Assembly: GCF_000426765.1 (NCBI RefSeq)
Contig: NZ_AUFZ01000001.1
Coordinates: 1-64,000 of the forward strand
Direction: 5' to 3'
DNA: 64,000 nt
Origin: Vibrio litoralis DSM 17657
Lineage (GTDB): Bacteria > Pseudomonadota > Gammaproteobacteria > Enterobacterales > Vibrionaceae
In this document: one piece after another, positions 18,167 through 26,455 of the stretch
Layout: each line of letters begins with the position of its first letter
Position numbering within the stretch: the stretch's first letter is position 1
The notes under the pieces: generated by a model
Told to the model about the DNA's origin: nothing
What the model saw: only the letters and a program-made list of their open reading frames with translations
The model's database searches: none
Position numbers and translations under genes: made by a program

Positions 18167-19225
18167 TTAGTAAACGTAGTGCAATAAACTAATGAATTTA
18201 ATTTGCGCCTTAGCTAATAAAGCAAAGAAACCATTATTAGGAATCAATTGAACCGTAGAACGTGCCCCTGCTGCTGCGGGAAAGTCCAATGGATTTACCA
18301 GTTTCAAATGCAGACGTAAACGCTGCGCATCTCGCACCCAGCGGTCTGAAGACGTTGGAGAGGCTAATTGACCATTAGCATCAAACTGACCAGAACTTAC
18401 CCCTGCATCAATGCTTTCTACTATGGCATCAAATAACTGCCCCGGACGACCATCAAAAGCCACCATCGCATGATCGCCTTGATGGGTGTAGGCAATGTTC
18501 TTTTCACGGAAATCGGCAATGACATCCACTTTCTGTGACACCAAAGCTAATGCAGGACTACCGGCACTTTTAAAACTGCCTTCCTGTAGGTGTAAGTTAG
18601 TGACTAGACCATCTTTCTCCGCTGTTACTTGGGTATAAGAAAGATTTAATTCCGCTTGCTTTAGGTGATTTTGAGCCTGCCGAATACTTAAATTATCTTC
18701 ACCGCCAAGTCCACGACTGACTTTGATTTTTTGAAGCTCAGCTCTTGCTGCTAGCAAATCGGCGCGTGCCGAGCGTGCACTACTCACGGCTTGATCTCGT
18801 TCTTGCTGCGACACTCCGTAATTTTTCAATAAATTAACCATGCGGTTCGCTTCGCGGTTCCTCTGCTCACTGATGCTCTCTGCGGCATGAACATTCGCTT
18901 TCGCCGCCTCAAGTGCTGCATCTAATTCTTGGTTATTTTGTTTGGCTTGCTCTAGTGATAAGCGCGCTTCATCGACCGCTAACTGAAAAGGCGAAGCATC
19001 GATTTCAAATAGCACATCACCTTTGTTTACCGTCTGATTATTATGGACATGTACATTTTTTATGCGTCCACTGACTTGCGGGGCTACTTTGACAATCGAC
19101 CTCGTCGCCATAGACTCCGTGGTCACTGGCATTTTTAAATCGGCAACTAAGAAATAAATGAATATGAAGGCAAAGCCAAACATGGCGATACGCACAAGGC
19201 GTGCAAATTGTTGATCTGGGGACAT
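18167..19225 (-). CDS. HlyD-family periplasmic adaptor (EmrA-like)
   Basis: This 352-residue membrane-fusion protein has one N-terminal membrane anchor (residues about 10-28). A biotinyl-lipoyl half-motif follows (VKVAPQVSGRIKNVHVHNNQTVNKGDVLFEID), then an alpha-hairpin coiled coil (about 85-190) and a second lipoyl/beta-barrel part (TQVTAEKDGLVTNLHLQEG). It would link the DUF2955 membrane protein to an outer-membrane channel. No outer-membrane factor is encoded next to it. Confidence 0.88.
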   Translation of the reverse strand: MSPDQQFARLVRIAMFGFAFIFIYFLVADLKMPVTTESMATRSIVKVAPQVSGRIKNVHVHNNQTVNKGDVLFEIDASPFQLAVDEARLSLEQAKQNNQELDAALEAAKANVHAAESISEQRNREANRMVNLLKNYGVSQQERDQAVSSARSARADLLAARAELQKIKVSRGLGGEDNLSIRQAQNHLKQAELNLSYTQVTAEKDGLVTNLHLQEGSFKSAGSPALALVSQKVDVIADFREKNIAYTHQGDHAMVAFDGRPGQLFDAIVESIDAGVSSGQFDANGQLASPTSSDRWVRDAQRLRLHLKLVNPLDFPAAAGARSTVQLIPNNGFFALLAKAQIKFISLLHYVY

Positions 19226-19250
19226 AACTCTCTCTAATTTATTAAATATT

Positions 19251-19724
19251 TTACTCTCGGGCTTTTAGCTGCTCTAACGCATTATGGCTAATATGCTCAA
19301 CCACAAATTCAAATTCTTGCAATTGCTGCTCTGATAACCCTGATAATACTTTTTTACGGACATTGAAAATTCTGGTCTCCATCTGCTGCAAGATGGTTTC
19401 GCCTTCCTTAGTCAAACAGACTAAACGGGCTCGCTTATCATTTGGGCACGTCTTACGGACAATCAGTTGCTGTTGCTCTAGTTGGTTAAGCGTTCGCATC
19501 AATGAGGCCAGTTCTATTTCTAACCCTTCGGCTAAACATTTTTGACTAATGCAATCACCAAGTTGACGCAGCTTCCATAAAGCACTCCACCTAGGATGAG
19601 TCAGCCCTAGAGGACTTAGTTCAGCATCAGCAACCATTCGCCATAACCGAGTTAAACGACCTAATCGCTCTGCAAGAGGTAAGTTTTGAAGATGTTGTGT
19701 ATCAGAAGAATTCATAGCGTCCAT
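19251..19724 (-). CDS. MarR/SlyA-family transcriptional regulator
   Basis: This winged-helix regulator of about 157 residues very likely controls the downstream efflux genes. The winged helix is visible as LTHPRWSALWKLRQLGDCISQKCLAEGLEIELASLMRTLNQLEQQQLIVRK and the wing CPNDKRARLVCLTKEG. The start is uncertain: ATGs at 19769, 19724 and 19715 are in frame and none has a strong ribosome-binding site. The first 15 residues of the longest form are hydrophobic and atypical for MarR, so 19724 is chosen. Confidence 0.82.
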   Translation of the reverse strand: MDAMNSSDTQHLQNLPLAERLGRLTRLWRMVADAELSPLGLTHPRWSALWKLRQLGDCISQKCLAEGLEIELASLMRTLNQLEQQQLIVRKTCPNDKRARLVCLTKEGETILQQMETRIFNVRKKVLSGLSEQQLQEFEFVVEHISHNALEQLKARE

Positions 19725-19949
19725 ACCAAGTAAGGTAAAAGCAGTCAATTTAGTTAGCAGGCTAACCATTTAAGGATTGATATTATATATACTTAGCGGG
19801 CAAAGTAAATAGACACCAGAAATAAAGAACACAGATCATTAACAACCATTTAAATTATGATTATTAATTTATTGACATATCTCACATTTTGTTACACTTT
19901 GTATTGAGTTGTTTTTATATTGTGATCTTTATCTATACAGGGAGTTTCT

Positions 19950-22301
19950 ATGAAGTTTTTCTCGCTGCTGTTCATCTTGATTGGCCTATGCCTTGCGATT
20001 GGTGGTGCATGGTTGGTGTCATTAGGTGGCAGTTTCTATTATTTATTCGCAGGACTTGCATTGCTTGCTTCTGGCCTGTGTGTTTGGCAACAAAAGCGCA
20101 CGGCTTCTCACTATATTTACGCGATATTTCTACTGTTCACTACCTTATGGGCCCTATTAGAATCGGGGATTGATTGGTGGCCCTTAGCTACGCGCATGGG
20201 TTTACCATTATTACTGGCGATTCCATTATTAGTCACATTTAAGAAAGCAAACCGCCCTTCCACTCTTTCTCTTTTCGTTATTTGGGCTGTCAGTAGTGTG
20301 ATTACCCTAGGCTCAATTTTTAATACCACACACGATATTGAAGGTAATTTATCCACTGAGATTGTAAGTTCAAACCCAGACATGGGCGGAATCAACGATG
20401 ATGCGTGGACAAGCTATGGTCGAAGTAATTATGGCCAGCGTTACTCCCCCCTAGAGCAAATCACTCCCGAAAATGTTGCTCAACTTGAACCTGCATGGCA
20501 GATCCAAACCGGGGATGTAAAAGGACCAAATGACGTCGGTGAAACGACTTATCAAGCTACGCCTCTTAAAGTCGGCAATACCCTTTACCTCTGCACACCA
20601 CATAACTGGCTTGTCGCATTAGATGCTGATACGGGTAAAAAACAATGGATTTTTGATGCCAAAGTGCCTGCTGAAAGTCAGCGTCAGCACCAAACGTGTC
20701 GTGGTGTATCTTACCTACCAGCGGAAGATCCATCGGCAAGTATGACGATAGCGACACAAGAACCAAATATGAGTACTCAGGATCTACCAAGTACTCAATG
20801 TGATGCCCAGTTATTCTTACCAACGTCAGATGCACGATTGATTGCCATCGATCCTAAAACTGGTGCTCGTTGTAATAACTTTGCGAAAGATGGCGTACTC
20901 GATCTCATGGCGAACATGCCATATAAACAAGATGGCTATTACTACTCGACCTCTCCTCCTATAGTGACTAACGGTGTGGTTGTGGTTGCAGGCGCAGTCA
21001 ATGATAACTATGACATCAACTCACCATCTGGGGTGATCCGCGCATACGATGATAAAACCGGTAAGCTGATTTGGAATTGGGATTCCGCCAACCCGGATGA
21101 CACAGCACCAATTGGTGAAGGTGAAACGTATTCAGTCAGCTCACCAAATAGTTGGTCGGTCGCCAGTTCCGATGAAAAGCTTGGCTTAATTTATTTCCCA
21201 ATGGGGAACCGTACTCCGGATCAACTCGGTATGTATCGTAATGAGAGTGAAGAAAAATACTCAAGCTCTGTGGTTGCACTGGATGCCAAAACCGGACAAG
21301 CCAAATGGGTACAACAATTTGTTCACCATGACTTATGGGATATGGATACCCCTGCCCAACCAAGCTTAATCGACCTCAACACTAAAGATGGTGTACAACC
21401 TGGTTTGGTGGTTCCAACCAAGCAAGGTGATGTGTATGTATTAAACCGAGCCACTGGTGAACCGGTTCAACCAATCACAGAGAGACCTGCGCCACAAGGT
21501 GCAATGGAAGGTGATTTCACATCGAAGACTCAACCGGTTTCAGCGCTTAGTTTTAATCCACCCGCATTGACCGAATCAAACATGTGGGGCGCTACCTTAA
21601 TTGACCAGATGATTTGTCGAATCCAATTCAAATCATTGCGTTATGAAGGTCGTTACACGCCACCATCAGAACAAGGTACCATTGTTTACCCGGGTAACTT
21701 TGGGGTATTCAATTGGGGCGGCATTGCGGTCGATCCTAAGCGTCAAGTAATGTTTGGTATGCCACTTAACCTCGCTTTCGTTTCTACCGTCGTCGATAAA
21801 AAAGCGTCTGGTTTCTCAGAAGAAGGCAGTAATACAGGTGAACATGGCGTCAACGCTAACCATGGCGCGCCGTATGCCGTAGAGCTAAAACCATTCTTAT
21901 CTCCATTAGGTGTACCTTGTCAGCAACCACCTTGGGGCTATGTTGCCGGTGCAAATTTGGTAACAGGCAAAACGGCATGGCAGCACAAAAATGGAACCAT
22001 CTATGATATGACCCCGCTACCACTTCCAATCAAAATGGGCGTACCGGGAATTGGCGGACCAATCATTACTGGTGGTGGCGTCGCGTTCTTAGGCGCATCG
22101 GTTGATAATTACCTTCGAGCTTACGATCTCACATCTGGTAAAGAACTGTGGAAAGGACGACTCCCTGCAGGCGGGCAAGCAACACCAATGACTTATCTAA
22201 ATAGTAAAGGTGAGCAAATGGTTGTGATTGTTGCGGGTGGACACGGCTCAATCGGAACAAAACCGGGTGATTATGTGCTTGCCTATAAATTAGCAAATTA
22301 A
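19950..22301 (+). CDS. gcd: membrane-bound PQQ-dependent glucose dehydrogenase
   Basis: This 783-residue quinoprotein oxidises aldoses to lactones at the periplasmic face and feeds electrons to ubiquinone. Five membrane segments occupy about residues 1-125, followed by an eight-bladed propeller. Landmarks: DDAWTSYGRSNYGQRYSPL, HDLWDMDTPAQPSL, GNFGVFNWGGIAVDP, HGVNANHGAPYAV and GGVAFLGASVDNYLRAYD. Length is near that of E. coli Gcd (796). A related quinate-type dehydrogenase is possible, but the glucose-dehydrogenase blocks fit better. No pqq synthesis genes are in the window. It is divergent from marR. Confidence 0.88.
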   Translation: MKFFSLLFILIGLCLAIGGAWLVSLGGSFYYLFAGLALLASGLCVWQQKRTASHYIYAIFLLFTTLWALLESGIDWWPLATRMGLPLLLAIPLLVTFKKANRPSTLSLFVIWAVSSVITLGSIFNTTHDIEGNLSTEIVSSNPDMGGINDDAWTSYGRSNYGQRYSPLEQITPENVAQLEPAWQIQTGDVKGPNDVGETTYQATPLKVGNTLYLCTPHNWLVALDADTGKKQWIFDAKVPAESQRQHQTCRGVSYLPAEDPSASMTIATQEPNMSTQDLPSTQCDAQLFLPTSDARLIAIDPKTGARCNNFAKDGVLDLMANMPYKQDGYYYSTSPPIVTNGVVVVAGAVNDNYDINSPSGVIRAYDDKTGKLIWNWDSANPDDTAPIGEGETYSVSSPNSWSVASSDEKLGLIYFPMGNRTPDQLGMYRNESEEKYSSSVVALDAKTGQAKWVQQFVHHDLWDMDTPAQPSLIDLNTKDGVQPGLVVPTKQGDVYVLNRATGEPVQPITERPAPQGAMEGDFTSKTQPVSALSFNPPALTESNMWGATLIDQMICRIQFKSLRYEGRYTPPSEQGTIVYPGNFGVFNWGGIAVDPKRQVMFGMPLNLAFVSTVVDKKASGFSEEGSNTGEHGVNANHGAPYAVELKPFLSPLGVPCQQPPWGYVAGANLVTGKTAWQHKNGTIYDMTPLPLPIKMGVPGIGGPIITGGGVAFLGASVDNYLRAYDLTSGKELWKGRLPAGGQATPMTYLNSKGEQMVVIVAGGHGSIGTKPGDYVLAYKLAN

Positions 22302-22332
22302 GCTTGATTGCAACTCTTAGCAAACTAACTAT

Positions 22333-22360
22333 TAAGCAACCTTCAGGTTGCTTAATTTTT
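22333..22360 (+). terminator. rho-independent terminator of gcd
   Basis: TAAGCAACC-TTCA-GGTTGCTTA followed by ATTTTTAT, 32 bp after the gcd stop. Confidence 0.88.
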
Positions 22361-22506
22361 ATCCACACTTATCTCCATAATCATGAAACATGAATAAATT
22401 GATAGCTATTCTTCATTCGTTTCATATTTTTTGATTAATAGCCTAGAATTCACCAAAAAATCAGGTACCTTTGTAATATCGTCATGATTAAAGGATGTAA
22501 TCAGCC

Positions 22507-24530
22507 GTGCAGGAACATTCATTTACACTGCTTCATAAGCCACTTGACCCCAAGCAAATTCCAAAAAAGATCTGGCGCCGATTTGCCTGGATGTGGCCCT
22601 GCGTACTTTTCATTTCGGCAATTGTCGGCTACTTCTTATATCAAAATTACACTCATAAGCTAGAAGTACGGATTCTACGTGGAGAGAGTAATTTCATTAC
22701 AACTACCTCACAGCTGCTACAAAAAGAGATTCAGCAGCAGATGATGATCTTGCAAATGACATCAAAATCAAAAGCCCTTTCACGCTACTTTACGGCAACG
22801 ACAGATGCAGAACGAGAGGCGTATCGACAACAAGTTGAAGCTTTATTTATCAACCTTGCGAATACGTTTCAAAGCCATGATCAGATCCGCCTAATAAGCC
22901 TAAATGGACAAGAGGTGGCAAAGGCTTTATATAATTCAAAATTTGAGCAAAGTATTGGTTCCAATGATTTACAAGACTTGTCGAATGCACATTACTTCAA
23001 AGCAATTCAAGCGATCCAACCAAATGAAGCCTACATCTCTAAAATGGAACTCAGCTTATACAAAGGCAAATTAGAAAAGCCTTATAAACCTATTTTAAGA
23101 TTTGCTACCCCTGTACTAGATGATAATGGAAGTAAAGTTGGCATATTACTGATCAATTATCTCGCGCAAGACTTTCTCAACAGTTTTAGCAATAAATCTA
23201 AAAACGATATTACTAGCCATGCGATGCTCGCTGATAACCAAGGCTTTTGGTTAAACCATTACAACCCTCAATTAGAATGGGGACGCGATCTCAACCAATT
23301 AGAAAAAAACATAAAACAAAGTATCCCCAAGCATGGCAACAAATTCAAAACCAGAGTTCAGGTTCACTCCATACTGACGCGGGGTTATTTCGCTTTCAAT
23401 CTATCGAACCATTTGATTTTGAAGATATCCATGTCTTCCCAGCAGTTAAGCGCTTAACAGTAACGCCAGAATCAATCAATAACTCCCACTGGAAACTCAT
23501 ACTATTTATCCCCAATGAATTAATACACAAATCATCGTTCTTTTATCAACCTTTAGGAATAGGATTAATCTTCAGTGGTTTGATTCTTATAGCGTTTATT
23601 TTATATTTATTAATTAACTTATATGAACAAAAACGTTATCAACGTGAGTACAACAAAAGAGCAAATTTAGAACTCACCGATCTCTATGAAAATGCCCCAT
23701 GTGGGTATAATACGATTGATAAGCAAGGTTATATAAAGCGAGTTAACAACACCTTGGCTCAATGGCTTGGTTATAAAAAGTTAGAATTACTAAATCATCA
23801 TTTTAGTGATTTTTTGACCGATAATAGCAAACTATTATTCAACAACTTAGTTGAGGATTTAGATACTAAAGAGCAAGTGGAAGGCATCACTTTAGAGTTA
23901 ATCAGCAAAGATGGCCGTAGCTTTCACGTTTCTTTATCCGCGAGTGGTATTAAAGATCGCAATCGCTTAGTCGTCGCGAGAACGACGGTATTCAATATTT
24001 CTGACCGCGTGAAACTGGAAAAACGATTGGAGAAAATTGCCAACACAGATTCTCTTACCGGGATCCATAATCGCCGTTACTTTTTCGAACAAGCGGAAAA
24101 ATTTTTTCCACCTCATACACCAGAATCTCACATGCTCTCTGCATTAATGTTTGATGTTGATTACTTTAAGAAGATTAATGACACGTATGGCCATAAAACA
24201 GGTGATCTTGTGCTGCAAAGTTTCACTCAAGCTATACAAGAACATACTGAGGAAGGTGACATTTTTGCAAGAATGGGAGGAGAAGAATTTGCCATTTTAT
24301 GCCACTTAGATTCACCGCAAGCAACCATTGATAAAGCTGAGAAGCTACGTCAAGTTATTGAAGATCTCACTATCAAAATCAACGATAAAACGAGTCTTTC
24401 CATCACCGTTTCGATTGGCTGTTGCCATCAACGAGCCGATACAAGTGACATTGACCAACTTATGCATCAAGCCGATACCGCCCTGTATCAAGCGAAGATT
24501 GCGGGTAGAAATAGAGTTGCTTTACATTGA
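22507..24530 (+). pseudogene. sensor diguanylate cyclase (Cache-PAS-GGDEF) split by a 1-nt frameshift
   Basis: Two overlapping frames (22507-23457 and the following one ending 24530) make one protein of about 674 residues if one base is added. The break is at the CCCC tract 23325-23328: frame 1 reads through ...NIKQSIP, and the next frame continues with AWQQIQNQSSG. Domains: TM1 (about 30-47), a periplasmic dCache-like domain, TM2 (about 356-385), a PAS domain, and GGDEF with TDSLTGIHNRRYF and active-site GGEEF. No RxxD inhibitory site is seen upstream of GGEEF. The second half alone retains TM2-PAS-GGDEF. It may be a true mutation, a phase-variable tract or a sequencing error. Confidence 0.85.
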
Positions 24531-24610
24531 TGAACTAAAAACCATTGTACCCACTCAGATATAAACAACCTGAATGGGTACAATGGTATGAAAGTATATT
24601 CGTTACCTAC

Positions 24611-25630
24611 TTAAATTTTATTGAAAAAATAACGATCTGCATAAACAAACTTCACGCTATCTAACTGAGAAAGCGTCAGAGTTTCATGCTGTTTACGTTC
24701 CGCTTCCGTTAACTTTTCAAATGCTCGGTCATAGCTCTCTTTTGCTTTATCATATGCTGAACCCATACGATCTTGCCCTGCAAAGGTTAAATATAAGCTG
24801 AGATATTCTAAGCCTAACCTTTCATCAGTAAACTCATCATAACCTTCAGCAGAATGTCCTAATAATATATTTCCCATTGATGCCAAAGACAATAAATCAC
24901 CTTGCTGCAATAACTGAACTCGCCATTGATAAGCGGTTTTATAATCATCATCTAGCTCATAATTTTGGATCAACTGTCTATAGGCAGGGATGTAGCCTTT
25001 ATTCGCCGCTTTGATTAACCACTCATTCATCTCTTCAAAACGATTCGATTGAAAAAAATAAAAGCCTTCACCTTTTTGCAAGTTCAGCGCTTGTTCATAC
25101 ATAGCTAATGGTTGCTCAGCCTTTAAAGCTTGTTCAAAATACTTTTCGGCTTTTTCTTCATCACCACCATGCTCTTGGTTATAAAATTGATAAAGATAAA
25201 AATCAGCATCACTAGCTTCATTTTTTGCTAGCTCTAATAGCGATTCTAAATAACGTTGCTTCCATTTAGCTTGTTCACCACGACTCAATAACTCTTGATG
25301 GCTGTAAAGCGCAAACATTGCAGGTCTATAACCGCTTTTGGCCGCTCCTAGTAAATTTTGAACCGCCATAGGCTGATAACGTGATGATGGGTGGTAGGTT
25401 AATAAACTAATTGCATACAAATACTGGGCATTCACATTCCCCTCTTCTGCTGCATATAGAAGGTACTCTCTTGCTTCTTTATCTTTAAACTGAGCTCTCA
25501 GTAACTCACCTTTTTCAAAAGCCTCCTTTGGTGTCAGTTGATCAATATCGAATGGCTGCTGAGCGACCGCGCCGAAAGAACACAAGATTAAAAGTAGAAT
25601 GCTGACACCTAATCTAACCGATATTAACAC
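24611..25630 (-). CDS. secreted Sel1-repeat (TPR-like) protein of the T6SS cluster
   Basis: This protein of about 339 residues has a signal peptide (VRLGVSILLLILCSFGAVAQQ) and Sel1-like helical repeats: AREYLLYAAEEGNVNAQYLYAISLL, AVQNLLGAAKSGYRPAMFALYSH, NEWLIKAANKGYIPAYRQL. The GTG at 25630 is chosen because GGAGG lies 5 nt before it; the longer ATG frame would run far into the PAAR gene. It overlaps the PAAR stop by 17 bp, so the two are coupled. Sel1 proteins in such clusters can be immunity or accessory proteins. Its role here is unknown. Confidence 0.8.
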   Translation of the reverse strand: MLISVRLGVSILLLILCSFGAVAQQPFDIDQLTPKEAFEKGELLRAQFKDKEAREYLLYAAEEGNVNAQYLYAISLLTYHPSSRYQPMAVQNLLGAAKSGYRPAMFALYSHQELLSRGEQAKWKQRYLESLLELAKNEASDADFYLYQFYNQEHGGDEEKAEKYFEQALKAEQPLAMYEQALNLQKGEGFYFFQSNRFEEMNEWLIKAANKGYIPAYRQLIQNYELDDDYKTAYQWRVQLLQQGDLLSLASMGNILLGHSAEGYDEFTDERLGLEYLSLYLTFAGQDRMGSAYDKAKESYDRAFEKLTEAERKQHETLTLSQLDSVKFVYADRYFFNKI

Positions 25631-25898
25631 TTGAACCTCCAATAATAACGCCACCACAATCGACGGCATCCCCAATTCTCGCAGCAGGTTTGCCATCAAT
25701 CATAACGGTCGAAGAACCGCCTTTTATCATCCTAGGATGGGTTGGATTTTTAGGTTTGTCGTGTGGTGCAAGTGGGTCACCTTGTCTCGCCACCGCTTTA
25801 CCATCAATTTTGACGGTTGGTGATCCTGCAATAATTGGGGTCGCAGGAAAACCATCATGATCAGAGCCTAAATCTCCGATTAACGCTGCATTTGGCAT
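25614..25898 (-). CDS. PAAR-repeat T6SS spike-tip protein
   Basis: This 94-residue PAAR protein caps the VgrG trimer and sharpens the T6SS needle. Typical repeats: GDLGSDHDGFPATPIIAGSPTVKIDGKAVARQGDPLAPHD and GSSTVMIDGKPAARIGDAVDCGGVIIGGSSVNIG, with metal-binding His/Cys. The start is the ATG at 25898 (MPNAALIGD) with an AAGG site; the longer frame was rejected. It has no extension, so it is not itself an effector. Confidence 0.92.
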   Translation of the reverse strand: MPNAALIGDLGSDHDGFPATPIIAGSPTVKIDGKAVARQGDPLAPHDKPKNPTHPRMIKGGSSTVMIDGKPAARIGDAVDCGGVIIGGSSVNIG

Positions 25899-26047
25899 AT
25901 TATTTCCTTTTAATTTGATAGCTGATTTATCGAGAATCTCAGTAAAGAATTGCTTCAATGACTAAGAGTCTTCCGGATTAAGTTTTAGTTTTTTAATAAT
26001 GGTTTAATCCAAATCAACTTTTAACCTGTAAAGTCAATTAATTAGAA

Positions 26048-26455
26048 TTACTCTCCTACTATTTCGCCCAATTTTACACCTTTAAGCTGATAGCAAGAGT
26101 TATTATAAATCGTTAAATCATAAGCACTTTTTCCCCATACACAGAACACGTCACTATCTAACTCGAACTTAATATGGAAAGGATGGCTTTCAGATGCACC
26201 AATATAGTTATCAGGAAAATCAATAAATAGACTGCCTTCAGAACTATAAATAGATGAACATATAGCCCCGCCACCACAAGGATAACTAAAAATATAATCC
26301 TCATGATTAAAGTTCGGGCCTAATTTTTTAACCTCTAAGAAGTTTCTTTTAAATTCCACAGAGTAGCTATTATCATCAAGTTGCGGCGTAGCTCCAGCGC
26401 TAGCAAGACATAAGGTACTTATAGAAAAACCAAATAATGCTAATAACAGTTTCAT
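26048..26455 (-). CDS. secreted small protein, candidate immunity to the VgrG muramidase
   Basis: This 135-residue protein has a clear signal peptide (MKLLLALFGFSISTLCLASAGA), giving a periplasmic mature form of about 115 residues with four or five Cys (CGGGAICSS, VFCVWG, NNSCYQL). It begins 4 bp inside the vgrG stop and lies directly downstream. This is the position and topology of TsiV3, the immunity protein for the VgrG-3 muramidase of V. cholerae. I cannot show sequence homology, so immunity is inferred from location, size and export. Confidence 0.75.
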   Translation of the reverse strand: MKLLLALFGFSISTLCLASAGATPQLDDNSYSVEFKRNFLEVKKLGPNFNHEDYIFSYPCGGGAICSSIYSSEGSLFIDFPDNYIGASESHPFHIKFELDSDVFCVWGKSAYDLTIYNNSCYQLKGVKLGEIVGE

